Shown here: one piece after another, positions 46,682 to 54,872 of the stretch
How the letters are laid out: the number at the start of each line of letters is the position of its first letter
How positions within the stretch are numbered: the stretch's first letter is position 1
NCBI RefSeq assembly: GCF_001548375.1
Contig: NZ_AP017295.1
Span: forward strand, 5,479,001-5,543,000
Source of the DNA: Nostoc sp. NIES-3756
GTDB taxonomy: Bacteria; Cyanobacteriota; Cyanobacteriia; Cyanobacteriales; Nostocaceae
Direction of reading: 5' to 3'
Length of the DNA: 64,000 nt
The notes under the pieces: generated by a model
Database searches by the model: none
What the model was told of the DNA's origin: nothing
What the model saw: only the letters and a program-made list of their open reading frames with translations
Translations under genes and position numbers: made by a program

Positions 46682-47107
46682 ATGAAAGTCAGACTTTTGA
46701 ATGTTCTCACTGTGTGTCTAGTTACTTTAGCGGTGCTTTCTCCAGGACTAGTAGTATTTAGTTTAGTTTGGGTAAGGCATACAGAGTTCGTTAAAACACA
46801 GAAAATAGAATTTGAAGCCAATAAGATTAATTCAGCAAACACTACACTTTTCAGTGCAACTACAAATCAAAACTTAGAACCAACCCAAGTTAGCACTCAA
46901 CTTTCTGATCAGAATCTCGTGAATCAACTGCTGACTGCTGAACAATATAAACTGGCTGTCCTATTACAATGGTTCATTCTGCTAACCCCCGTGTTTATTG
47001 GGTTAGGAATTATTGTTTATGACAGATACCTTATTTACCGCGCTGCTGTTTTAAAAGAACAGATTGAAATGCTAGAAAGGCTTTGGCAGCAGAGCATCGA
47101 ACAATAA
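46682..47107 (+). CDS. small membrane protein, two transmembrane segments
   Basis: 141 residues from the ATG at 46682 (MKVRLLNVLTV), with AGGAGAGCAAAG directly upstream; a TTG at 46622 would add 20 unlikely residues. Membrane segments are at about 7-28 (VLTVCLVTLAVLSPGLVVF) and 98-118 (LLQWFILLTPVFIGLGIIVYD). A polar Asn/Thr-rich loop of about 65 residues lies between them, probably outside. The C-terminal tail is helical. The family is not recognised. It is first of three same-strand small genes. Confidence 0.65.
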   Translation: MKVRLLNVLTVCLVTLAVLSPGLVVFSLVWVRHTEFVKTQKIEFEANKINSANTTLFSATTNQNLEPTQVSTQLSDQNLVNQLLTAEQYKLAVLLQWFILLTPVFIGLGIIVYDRYLIYRAAVLKEQIEMLERLWQQSIEQ

Positions 47108-47138
47108 GTAAATTTATCTAACAACTAACCAATTAATT

Positions 47139-47414
47139 ATGACTGAAGCAACACAAGAACGCCAAATTTCATATTTCAATTTAATTGATGAATTATTAAA
47201 ATGTCCTAATGGTCAAGAACCAGAAGTTTTAGAAGCTAAATCAGAATTAATTGATGCTGGTTTTGTAGAAGCAATTGTCCAAGTAGCAACTGCATTTGCT
47301 CATCAAGGTAATCAAGATGGAGCGCAGTTTCTATTTTTTTTAGCCCGTGAATTAGCTAAACAGTTGGGATTATATCCTGATTTTCAGAAATCTGAAGGTA
47401 CAAATGAGGGGTAA
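47139..47414 (+). CDS. 91-residue helical protein like N-terminal domain of TPR/CHAT proteins
   Basis: 91 residues. The pattern NLIDELLKCPNGQEPEVL, then SELIDAGFVEAIVQVA and GNQDGAQFLFFLARELAKQL closely resembles the N-terminal helical domain of cyanobacterial TPR-CHAT proteins, but stands alone here. No catalytic motif. The ORF ends two bases before the next ATG, so the two genes are probably translated together. Function is unknown; it may be a small interaction module. Confidence 0.65.
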   Translation: MTEATQERQISYFNLIDELLKCPNGQEPEVLEAKSELIDAGFVEAIVQVATAFAHQGNQDGAQFLFFLARELAKQLGLYPDFQKSEGTNEG

Positions 47415-47416
47415 TA

Positions 47417-47728
47417 ATGCTACTAACTGCAACTGATGCTGGACATATAGCGTTAGAGTTTCTTTTGGCAGACTGGAATATTTTAGACGAGTATAGAGAT
47501 TGGTTTACTATCTTTAATTCTCGTCTAACTGGTCAAAACTGGTATATTGTGGAGTTAGGTATAGAAGGCTTTCCTGATAAATGGTATATCCAAGTTTACG
47601 ACACAGGAGAATGTGATCCTAACTATACTTTTGTTTCTCCAATCAATGGGTCTGAGGGATTTGTTGATTTGGGACATTTGCCAGAAATTCTAGCTGAAGT
47701 GTTGGTTGCAGAACGCAAATCTAGATAA
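47417..47728 (+). CDS. 103-residue protein of unknown function
   Basis: 103 residues, not recognised. It has a central beta-rich part with Trp (QNWYIVELGIEGFPDKWYIQ) and an acidic/aromatic segment (YDTGECDPNYTFVSP), and ends with a basic tail. No signal peptide. It starts two bases after the previous stop and is followed by a strong terminator, so it closes the three-gene transcript. Confidence 0.65.
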   Translation: MLLTATDAGHIALEFLLADWNILDEYRDWFTIFNSRLTGQNWYIVELGIEGFPDKWYIQVYDTGECDPNYTFVSPINGSEGFVDLGHLPEILAEVLVAERKSR

Positions 47729-47788
47729 TTCGTAGTTCGTAATTAATCTACTTAATTAGATTTGTAGTTTTATTTGGTAACAATTTTT

Positions 47789-47824
47789 CTCCTTGGTTTC
47801 TAATTAAACCAAGGAGATATTTTT
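47789..47824 (+). terminator. rho-independent terminator
   Basis: Arms CTCCTTGGTTT (47789-47799) and AAACCAAGGAG (47806-47816) pair perfectly around a six-base loop and are followed by ATATTTTT. It lies 60 bases after the gene at 47417-47728. Confidence 0.9.
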
Positions 47825-47986
47825 AATGAGTTTCTCACTAAAATAATGAGATTTATGCCTCAATCTTTAGGTATAGTTCCTATATTTTTACAACTAATTT
47901 ATAACATATTTTTAAGGAATTATTTTATTTAAACAAGGCTATTTGTCAACATTAACTAACAAAAATATGTTATAGTAGTTAGCGTG

Positions 47987-48349
47987 ATGTACGCTACAGA
48001 AATATCAATTGCAATGATTGCGGAAGATATACTAGCTAAAGAGTTCACAAGAGTCGTCAGTCACTACTACCCAAAGGTTGGGGAATTATTAGACGGGTGT
48101 CATGTGAAAATCATCACCTGTTTCTGGGGACGACCTGCTAGACGCTTGCAATATATAGGAATTTATTGTTCTAGTGAAATGCTTCCTTATGTGCAAGCCG
48201 AAAAAGAAATACTTCGAGAAATAGCTGAAAATATGGGTCTAGTGCAAGTTGTCTGCATGAATGCGAAACGCTTATTACGAGATCCTAAATCGAAGCTAAA
48301 AGATAATGATCCACGCCTATGGCTGGACTTGCAGATGGTAGCAAGGTAA
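47987..48349 (+). CDS. 120-residue conserved protein of unknown function
   Basis: 120 residues from ATG at 47987 (a GTG at 47984 also fits). Short alpha/beta protein with IKYITCFWG-like strand (HVKIITCFWGRPARRLQYIGIYC), a helical region (QAEKEILREIAENMG) and the ending LLRDPKSKLKDNDPRLWL. Three Cys, none in a metal motif. No recognised family. It is upstream of the luciferase-like gene by 22 bases, so may be co-transcribed. Confidence 0.6.
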   Translation: MYATEISIAMIAEDILAKEFTRVVSHYYPKVGELLDGCHVKIITCFWGRPARRLQYIGIYCSSEMLPYVQAEKEILREIAENMGLVQVVCMNAKRLLRDPKSKLKDNDPRLWLDLQMVAR

Positions 48350-48370
48350 AGTAAAAATCGCTAGCAAATA

Positions 48371-49372
48371 ATGAAAACTGGACTGTTCTGCAATTACGAA
48401 AATCACCACCAAGACTCGCGTCGTGCCATTTTTGAACAGGTGGCGTTAGTGCGACAAGCGGAAAAGTTAGGTTTTGAAGAAGCTTGGGTAACAGAGCATC
48501 ATTTTAATGAAGTAAATCTTAGTTCGTCGATATTGCTGTTGATGGCACATTTAGCTGGTGTGACTTCAACTATCAAATTAGGGACGGCTGCGGTGTTATT
48601 ACCATTCCACAACCCTATTCGGGTGGCGGAAGATATTGCTACCTTAGATAATTTGTGCAGTGGACGATTATTATTTGGTGTTGCGAAAGGGGGGCCATTT
48701 CCCCAACATAACAAGCATTTTGCCACACCGATGGGCGAATCTCGCGCCATGATGCTAGAGGCATTGACATTGATTCAAAAGCTTTTATATGAAACTGATG
48801 TATCATTTAATGGACAATATTATCAATGCGATCGCCTCACAGTTTACCCCAAACCATTACAGAGAGAAATACCTATCTATATAGCCACTGGTGATAATGC
48901 AGGTATCGAATTTGCTGCTAAACACTCCTTTGCTTTGATGGGTGGGCCACCGTTTGCTTTAGAACGATTAAAAAAGACGGTGAATACCTATCGTGCCTTA
49001 AATTCTAGTGGTGGGGAAAAATTTGTTTTAGCACGCTTCTTCTATGTAGGTAAAACTTACGAGGAAGCAGTAAGCGAGGCTTTACCTTTTATTAGGTATT
49101 TTAGCCAAAAAATGCAAGCCAATTCAGCCCAAGTAATGCAGAATAGTTCTAGTGGTCATCAGCCATTTGACCGCACCAATATTTGTTTTGACGAAGACTA
49201 TTTGCTGGAAAATTCTATCATTGGTGACGTTGCTACTTGTCGAGACAAAATCAAGAAATTTCAAGACGAATTGGATCTAGGTACATTAGCGCTCAAACCC
49301 TCATCTTTTTCTCTGCAAAAAAATCAGGAAAGCTTGCAGCGCTACAACCAAGAGGTACAAAATTATGTCTAA
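48371..49372 (+). CDS. LLM-class flavin-dependent oxidoreductase
   Basis: 333 residues. The luciferase-like pattern is present: FEQVALVRQAEKLGFEEAWV, TEHHFNEVNL, IKLGTAAVLLPFHNPIRVAED and LDNLCSGRLLFGVAKGG. Members use reduced flavin for oxidations. It is a different branch from the NtaA-type copies at 8.8-11.6 kb. It overlaps the next gene by eight bases, so they are coupled. Substrate unknown. Confidence 0.87.
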   Translation: MKTGLFCNYENHHQDSRRAIFEQVALVRQAEKLGFEEAWVTEHHFNEVNLSSSILLLMAHLAGVTSTIKLGTAAVLLPFHNPIRVAEDIATLDNLCSGRLLFGVAKGGPFPQHNKHFATPMGESRAMMLEALTLIQKLLYETDVSFNGQYYQCDRLTVYPKPLQREIPIYIATGDNAGIEFAAKHSFALMGGPPFALERLKKTVNTYRALNSSGGEKFVLARFFYVGKTYEEAVSEALPFIRYFSQKMQANSAQVMQNSSSGHQPFDRTNICFDEDYLLENSIIGDVATCRDKIKKFQDELDLGTLALKPSSFSLQKNQESLQRYNQEVQNYV

Positions 49373-49736
49373 ACTGAATCTGCTTCCACCCGATGATTTA
49401 CCACCTAGTGTGGTGTCAAAAGAGGATGGAATGCTGCATCTGGAACTAGAACAGTCTATTGGTAGGTGCTTCTATCAAGCTTGCGATCGCATTACCCAAG
49501 CACTGCTGAATAACTGTCAGTGGTATCTTACCAAAAAAGATGCGATCGTCATGCTAATAGTAGACTGTCCAGATATCGTCTCTTATTGGCACATAGTCAG
49601 CAATATTCCTCAGTTAGGGAATCGCCTAGAAAGCTTTACTAAAAATGCTAAAATCCGTGTCTACCCTCCTTTTGGTAAAGGAGACCCCTTAGAAATCAGT
49701 GTGAATGAAATTTCTGCTTATCGTGACTGGCTGTAA
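49365..49736 (+). CDS. 123-residue protein coupled to the flavin oxidoreductase
   Basis: 123 residues, not recognised. It begins MSKLNLLPPDDLPPSVVS and has two likely alpha/beta parts (IVMLIVDCPDIVSYWHIV, NAKIRVYPPFGKGDPLEI). The start codon overlaps the end of the flavin oxidoreductase gene by eight bases, which implies translational coupling and perhaps a partner or pathway protein. A strong terminator follows 23 bases after the stop. Confidence 0.65.
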   Translation: MSKLNLLPPDDLPPSVVSKEDGMLHLELEQSIGRCFYQACDRITQALLNNCQWYLTKKDAIVMLIVDCPDIVSYWHIVSNIPQLGNRLESFTKNAKIRVYPPFGKGDPLEISVNEISAYRDWL

Positions 49737-50072
49737 AGCTTGATAATAATTTGATGCCAAAACCCAGTGTTTTCAACAAGCTGGGTTTTTCTTTTTTCCC
49801 TGATATCATCTTTCTTGACTAGAAGTTTAATACTAGAGTAAAAATTAATAATCATATTCATAGGCAATTTTACAAACAAGCGTTAGCATAGCTTACCGGA
49901 GGTATCGCTCTCAGTTTTAAAGAGAATAAATACCTACTTATTTCCAGTTGACTTATTTACAATAAAAATGACTAAAATAATAAGTATAAAAACAAAAAAT
50001 GAACAATTAAAAGTTTAATTGATTATAAACTATTGACTAATAACTAATAAATTTAAATATTTTTAAATTCTC
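49737..50072. other. intergenic region with terminator
   Basis: 336 bases. It holds the terminator at 49759-49797; the rest is AT-rich and upstream of the alpha/beta hydrolase. No gene is supported. Confidence 0.6.
49759..49797 (+). terminator. rho-independent terminator
   Basis: Stem AAAACCCAG (49759-49767) with CTGGGTTTT (49781-49789), then TTCTTTTTT. It ends the flavin oxidoreductase / 123-residue gene transcript. Confidence 0.9.
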
Positions 50073-50981
50073 ATGACTACTTCTACTTCTACAAAAACCT
50101 GGATTTGGCGAGGCTTTCCTATCTGTTATCAAACACAAGGAACTGTCGGCCCGGCTGTGGTACTAGTACATGGCTTTGGCGCTTCTTGGTCACATTGGAG
50201 AAAAAACATACCAGTACTAGCACAAAATTGCCGTGTTTATGCAATTGATTTGATTGGTTTTGGTGGTTCAGCGAAACCACAACCAGATACAGAAATTACA
50301 TATACCTTAGAAACTTGGGGAGAGCAATTAGCCGATTTTTGTCGTGAAGTAGTGGGTGAGCCTGCTTTCTTGGTAGGAAACTCTATTGGCTGTATTGTAG
50401 TCATGCAGGCAGTAGTTAGCAACCCAGAAATCGGTTTAAGCGTTGCCTTACTTAACTGTTCTCTGCGATTACTGCACGATCGCAAACGGGAAACTCTACC
50501 TTGGTCACGGCGTTATGGTGCGCCGTTGCTGCAACGTGTACTATCTGTAAAACCAATTGGTCAGTTCTTTTTCCGTCAAGTTGCTCAACCAAAAACAGTC
50601 AGGAAAATTCTCCTCCAAGCCTATGTTAATAGTGAGGCGGTGACAGAAGAACTAGTTGATATTTTAACAGCACCAGCGAGTGACCCTGGTGCTGTGGCTG
50701 TTTTCCTTGCTTTCACTTCCTATTCTTCAGGCCCCCTCCCAGAAGACCTGTTACCTTTGTTACCTTGTCCAGCAATTATCATCTGGGGTGCAAAAGACCC
50801 TTGGGAACCAATAGAGTTGGGGCGAGAGTTAATCAATTATCCTCAAGTCCTCAAGTTTATACCCTTGGAAGGAGTAGGGCATTGCCCCCAAGATGAAGCT
50901 CCTGAATTAGTTAATCCTCTTTTACAGGATTGGATTAGAGAGCGGTTAAGGGTGATTGCTACAGCGAAATTAGAGGCGTAG
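50073..50981 (+). CDS. alpha/beta hydrolase
   Basis: 302 residues. Oxyanion motif LVHGFGASWSHW (about 32-43), GFGGSAKP, nucleophile elbow VGNSIGCIV with Ser near 110, acid in WGAKDPWEP and catalytic His in GVGHCPQDE near 272. The pattern is that of the chloroplast/cyanobacterial hydrolases related to pheophytinase and chlorophyll dephytylase, but substrate assignment is not possible by eye. No signal peptide. It is convergent with the precursor genes and ends 20 bases before the first of these. Confidence 0.85.
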   Translation: MTTSTSTKTWIWRGFPICYQTQGTVGPAVVLVHGFGASWSHWRKNIPVLAQNCRVYAIDLIGFGGSAKPQPDTEITYTLETWGEQLADFCREVVGEPAFLVGNSIGCIVVMQAVVSNPEIGLSVALLNCSLRLLHDRKRETLPWSRRYGAPLLQRVLSVKPIGQFFFRQVAQPKTVRKILLQAYVNSEAVTEELVDILTAPASDPGAVAVFLAFTSYSSGPLPEDLLPLLPCPAIIIWGAKDPWEPIELGRELINYPQVLKFIPLEGVGHCPQDEAPELVNPLLQDWIRERLRVIATAKLEA

Positions 50982-51000
50982 TTTTCTACTGCAACAATTA

Positions 51001-51258
51001 CTACCAGCCGCCCCAGCGTCCGCCATGACCACCCCAGCGTCCGCCATGACCACCCCAGCGTCCGCCATGACCCCAGCCCCAGCGTCCGCCATGACCGCCC
51101 CAGTGTCCGCCATGACCGCCCCAGCGTCCGCCATGACCGCCCCAGCGTCCGCCATGACCACCCCAGCCCCAATTACCTCCAGTTAGAATTTCTTGTTCTT
51201 CTGTGGATAACTCCACCACAGGTAATTCAGCATCAGATTGAATTGGTTGCTCTAGCAT
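51001..51258 (-). CDS. double-glycine leader precursor peptide 1, Gly/His/Trp/Arg repeat core
   Basis: 85 residues from the ATG at 51258 (MLEQPIQSDAELP); GAGG lies nine bases upstream, and an earlier in-frame start at 51273 would add MRSTI. The leader is 28 residues and ends in VELSTEEQEILTGG. The 57-residue core is composed of G, W, H and R plus one N, in repeating GGHGGRW units: about 11 Trp, 8 His and 6 Arg. No Cys, Ser or Thr, so lanthionine or disulfide forms are impossible. Encoded by a 21-base tandem repeat. A C39-peptidase exporter and an adaptor are upstream in the same orientation, which is expected to cleave after the GG. Secreted metal- or nucleic-acid-binding peptide is possible; antimicrobial activity is not shown. 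Confidence 0.8.
   Translation of the reverse strand: MLEQPIQSDAELPVVELSTEEQEILTGGNWGWGGHGGRWGGHGGRWGGHGGHWGGHGGRWGWGHGGRWGGHGGRWGGHGGRWGGW
51010..51170. repeat. 21-base tandem repeat in precursor 1
   Basis: About eight copies of a 21-base unit (CCAGCGTCCGCCATGACCAC plus one base) encode the 7-residue GGHGGRW repeat. One copy lacks three bases per unit and one has CAGTGTCC in place of CAGCGTCC. Three frames on the minus strand stay open. Confidence 0.88.
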
Positions 51259-51409
51259 GATAGTTGACCTCAATTTCTAAAGGACGAAACTGAAATTTTT
51301 TAGTTTGGGCAAATCTGTGTTGTACCAATTGAAAATTCAAGCTTAAAAACTCTAGATGCTATTGAGATTGTCATGTTTGCATCTATGGCTTAATTTTGGC
51401 GAATTGGTA

Positions 51410-51631
51410 TTAGTGGTAAACTTTTTTCCAGTGACAGATTTTCTTCCAGTGATAATTCCGATCATGACCGCCGTGGTCACGACCACCATCATCACGACCG
51501 TCATCATCACGACCGTCATCATGATCATCACCACCACCGCCGTGATTATTGTTCCTTCCCCCAGATAAAAGCTGTTGTTCTTCTATAGATAAATCCACAA
51601 GTAAATCAGATGTAATTATTGACGTTGACAT
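51410..51631 (-). CDS. double-glycine leader precursor peptide 2, Asp/His/Gly-rich core
   Basis: 73 residues. GGAGG lies nine bases upstream of the ATG at 51631. The leader is 25 residues: MSTSIITSDLLVDLS and IEEQQLLSGG. The core is 48 residues: RNNNHGGGGDDHDDGR and repeated DDGRDD/GGRDHGG units, then a C-terminal HWKKICHWKKVYH with a repeated HWKK and the single Cys. The acid/His-rich part suggests metal binding (inference). Same orientation and leader type as the other two, so part of the same set. Confidence 0.78.
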   Translation of the reverse strand: MSTSIITSDLLVDLSIEEQQLLSGGRNNNHGGGGDDHDDGRDDDGRDDGGRDHGGHDRNYHWKKICHWKKVYH

Positions 51632-51937
51632 ATCTTATACCTCCGGTTCACACATGAAATTAGGTATGTAGTAAACACTTTTTGATGAATACTTGATTAC
51701 GGCTACAAGCTTGAGATATACCGCCGTGATAAGCTTTTGTAAAAGTAGTCAAAAAGCTGCATTTAAGCAAGGAAGGAGCAGAAAAGAAAATACCATACAT
51801 AATTGATACTTTCCTTCCTGACTCTAAGTAATTGAATTAAGGATTGCAGAGGTTATGGGAGAACGCACTAACTCACACAAACGTTAATTGGGTTTGCCCA
51901 AGTTATGTAAATCCGTCACTCTCCTGGTCATGGTGAA

Positions 51938-52168
51938 TTATCTAAATGATGGTAATCTTCTGATGCTAACAATGCTTCTGGTTGTAATCTGAAAACGCTT
52001 AGTTCCTGTGTAGAAACCTGAATCTTCTCCACCACCACCACCACCATCTTCATCAACGGATGTTTCGGAATCACCTCCTTGTCCGTCGTTTTGTCCACCA
52101 GATAACAGTTGTTGTTGCTCTGCGGATAATTCTTCCAGCAAATCGGATGTAATCATTTGAGTTGACAT
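51938..52168 (-). CDS. double-glycine leader precursor peptide 3, acidic Gly core with basic tail
   Basis: 76 residues from the ATG at 52168 (MSTQMITSDLLEELS); GAGG lies upstream, and an in-frame start at 52183 adds five residues. The leader (25 residues) ends in AEQQQLLSGG and is nearly the same as that of peptide 2. The 51-residue core has QNDGQGGDSETSVDED, a six-Gly run, then a basic tail (TKRFQITTRSIVSIRRLP). No Cys. It is closest to the exporter gene and probably first transcribed of the three. Function unknown. Confidence 0.75.
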   Translation of the reverse strand: MSTQMITSDLLEELSAEQQQLLSGGQNDGQGGDSETSVDEDGGGGGGEDSGFYTGTKRFQITTRSIVSIRRLPSFR

Positions 52169-52607
52169 AATTATTGACCTCACTTACGTACATAGGTGTG
52201 TCATCACCTATGTTTTTATTATTCACTAATAGCTAATAAATTAAATTATTCTACAGTTAGAAAATAATAAGTAAGATTTACTTCTTTTGGTAAATGAATA
52301 TTCAAAATAACATGTATTTTTTCTAAAAAATAAAAATGCAATTCTCTTTTAAAAAATAATTATATTAATAAAATCATTGTATACGTTGCCCACAAGATAA
52401 TGGACAAGAATAATTAATATGCTTTAATAATAAAATCAGATTAATAAATATTAAAGAACATTTAAAAACTCGACTGTATTAATAAGTCGATTTATAGTTA
52501 TGTGACAATTATTTCATATCAAAAAAATGACATATTCCAACTTCTCAATACTCAAATCTTTTGCTGGTAATTTTAATAACAAGCAAGTATAGCAACATCC
52601 AAGCATA
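52169..52607. other. gap between exporter and precursor genes
   Basis: 439 bases, AT-rich, with the hairpin at 52191-52214 near the precursor end. No gene is supported. It may hold a separate promoter for the precursor genes, which would allow higher expression than the exporter. Confidence 0.5.
52191..52214 (-). promoter_or_regulatory. hairpin upstream of precursor 3 start
   Basis: Arms ACATAGGTG (52191-52199) and CACCTATGT (52206-52214) pair perfectly around a six-base loop. On the precursor strand the hairpin ends 23 bases before the ATG and just ahead of the GAGG, with no T run, so it is a 5' leader structure rather than a terminator. Confidence 0.6.
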
Positions 52608-54776
52608 TTAGACTGATAAAAACTTTAAATGCTCTCCTTGCTGTGAAAGGAAATCTTCTAAAGTACCCTGAATTTTCACTTTACCTTGTTCTATAAATAC
52701 TATCCAATCAGCACGATGAACTACACTAGGACGGTGAGTGATAAGAATAGTAGTTTTACCTTGGCGTGATTCTAAAAGTCTATCTAAGACAAGACTCTCA
52801 CTTACTGGATCGAGTCCAGCAGTTGCTTCATCTAAAATTAGTACGGGTGGATCTGTAAGGATACCTCTGGCGATCGCCAGTCTTTGTTTCTGTCCACCAG
52901 AGAGATTAGCGCCAAATTCACCTAACACTGTTTGATAGTTATTAGGTAATTGGCTGATAAAACTATCAGCATCAGCAATATGGCAAGCCTTGACAACTTC
53001 TTCAAAAGAAATATGGGGCGTTCCTAGACGAAAGTTCTCTAAAATTGAACGACTCCAAAAGTGAGGTTCTTGAGGTACATAAACTATTTGCTGTCGTAAA
53101 CAATTCAGGTCAAGGTCTTGAATATTGTAGAAACCAATGCGAATATTACCAGAATTTAGTTGATATAATCCTGCTATTAGCTTTGCTAAAGAACTTTTAC
53201 CACAACCTGATTTACCAATCACAGCAATAGTCTTTCCTCCTGGTAACTTGAGAGAAAAATCTTCTAATAAATCAACTCTACCAGGGTGATGAAAGTTGAC
53301 ATGAGAAAAACGAATATCTGCATCACTAGATATTTGAGCAATTGGTTTTTGTGCTGCATCACCCATTTCAGGAGTTGCATCAATTACTTCTAGCAGTCGG
53401 GAAACAGCAGTTTGGGAACGGAAATATTCATCTACTAAACCAACGAGGGAACTAATCAAAGCTAGAACGTTAATTTGTAGTGTATTAATCGCTAACATTT
53501 GACCAATGCTTAAATTCCCTTGCATCACCAAAATACTACCTAGTGCTAATAAAGCCACGCCACCAATATTAGATAAAAATCTCGCAAGGGTATTGTTAAT
53601 AATGCCAATCTGAATGGTGCTGAAAGTTAGATTAGCTAAACGACCAAAGCGGCTTTGAAACTCATCCCAGAATTGAGGAGCCGCATTTGTTGTCTTGAGT
53701 ACCTGAGCGCCTTTAAATGTTTCTACCAACACTCCTTGATTTTCTGCTCCTAAAACTAGAATATTGCGCGTTTTTTGTTGCAAAACTGGTAAAAAAGGCA
53801 AGGTAGACAAACTCATCAATGCACCAATAACAATTACCGTTAATGCTAGCTGCCAACTATAAAACAGCATGAGGAAAAAGGAAATAATAGCAATGAAAAA
53901 TTGGCTAGGTAACAGCACTACAATTTGCGATACCAATTGATTAATTTCATTAATATCTCTCAGGCGGCTAGTAATTTCTCCACTGCGCCGAGCCTCGTAA
54001 TAAGTTAAGGGTAACTGGAGTATTTTACGTCCAAACTCTAAAACTAAACCTAATTGCAGTCTTTGACCAAAGTGAGCAATCATTGTTGATTCTAAAATTT
54101 GCAAAGTGCTACTAAATACGGTCATGACTACAACGGCTGTGACTACAACAGTTAATAAATCAGTATCTCCACGAACTAAGACATCATCTGTTAGTAGTTG
54201 GATAAGAACAGGAGTACCTAAAGCGAGTACACCCAAGACTATGTTGATCATCAAAACCTGAGAAAGTAACCCACGATAAGGCAAAATGCGCTGGAGGAAG
54301 CGCACAAAGCCTGCTTGGGGTTTCTCTTGCGGCTGTTGACCAAAGCGGTGTGGATCTGGCTCTAATAAGAGCATGACCCCATTCCAAGCTCTAGATAGCT
54401 CATCTCGGTCGATATAACGAATACCTACAGCTGGGTCAGCTATTACATAGTTTTTACCTCGTTTGTCGTGTAAAACTACCCAATGATAGCCACGCCAATG
54501 AATGATAGCGGGTAATTTAATTTCTTTAATTCTGTCTAAAATTGCTGGTGAAGCTTTAACGGCTCTAGCATTAAAACCTAAATTTTCAAATCCACGTTTA
54601 AGGCCTAATAATGTTGTACCTAATTGTCCAGTTCCTACAGCTTCTCGGCTTTTATTCATACTCAAGAAGTGTCCGTAATGCCGGGAAATAGAAACTAGAC
54701 AAGCTGCTCCACAATCTTCTTCGCTCAACTGTAAAATGCAGGGGTATTTTTTTCGTGGGTTAAAGAAGTTAAACAT
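52608..54776 (-). CDS. C39-peptidase-containing ABC exporter (PCAT)
   Basis: 722 residues from the ATG at 54776 (MFNFFNPRKKYPC); an earlier ATG at 54836 would translate a heptamer repeat and is rejected. The C39 peptidase domain (about 15-135) has catalytic Cys22 in SEEDCGAACL, His98 in YHWVVLH and Asp114 in VIADPA. The membrane domain spans about 150-450. The ATPase has Walker A GKSGCGKSSLAKLI, signature LSGGQKQRLAIAR and Walker B VLILDEATAGLD. Such exporters cut double-glycine leaders while exporting the core. It follows the HlyD-like gene by 96 bases and precedes three double-glycine precursors, so these are the probable substrates. Confidence 0.93.
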   Translation of the reverse strand: MFNFFNPRKKYPCILQLSEEDCGAACLVSISRHYGHFLSMNKSREAVGTGQLGTTLLGLKRGFENLGFNARAVKASPAILDRIKEIKLPAIIHWRGYHWVVLHDKRGKNYVIADPAVGIRYIDRDELSRAWNGVMLLLEPDPHRFGQQPQEKPQAGFVRFLQRILPYRGLLSQVLMINIVLGVLALGTPVLIQLLTDDVLVRGDTDLLTVVVTAVVVMTVFSSTLQILESTMIAHFGQRLQLGLVLEFGRKILQLPLTYYEARRSGEITSRLRDINEINQLVSQIVVLLPSQFFIAIISFFLMLFYSWQLALTVIVIGALMSLSTLPFLPVLQQKTRNILVLGAENQGVLVETFKGAQVLKTTNAAPQFWDEFQSRFGRLANLTFSTIQIGIINNTLARFLSNIGGVALLALGSILVMQGNLSIGQMLAINTLQINVLALISSLVGLVDEYFRSQTAVSRLLEVIDATPEMGDAAQKPIAQISSDADIRFSHVNFHHPGRVDLLEDFSLKLPGGKTIAVIGKSGCGKSSLAKLIAGLYQLNSGNIRIGFYNIQDLDLNCLRQQIVYVPQEPHFWSRSILENFRLGTPHISFEEVVKACHIADADSFISQLPNNYQTVLGEFGANLSGGQKQRLAIARGILTDPPVLILDEATAGLDPVSESLVLDRLLESRQGKTTILITHRPSVVHRADWIVFIEQGKVKIQGTLEDFLSQQGEHLKFLSV

Positions 54777-54779
54777 AAT

Positions 54780-54817
54780 TTGTAATTCGTAGTTCGTAAT
54801 TCGTAATTCGTAATTAA
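54780..54817. repeat. short tandem heptamer repeat (AATTCGT)
   Basis: About five AATTCGT/AGTTCGT units directly upstream of the exporter start. Read on the minus strand it encodes NYELRITNYEL, which inflates the predicted N-terminus. Confidence 0.9.
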
Positions 54818-54872
54818 TTTGGGAGTGGAAAGACAAGTAAAGAACAACTATGGACTAATGACTAATGACTAA

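Noticed and set aside
50843..51172. Alternative frames in the precursor 1 repeat (GAVMADAG and SWRTLGR types)
   Set aside because: The frame with the double-glycine leader and ribosome site is the credible one; others are shadows of the 21-base repeat.
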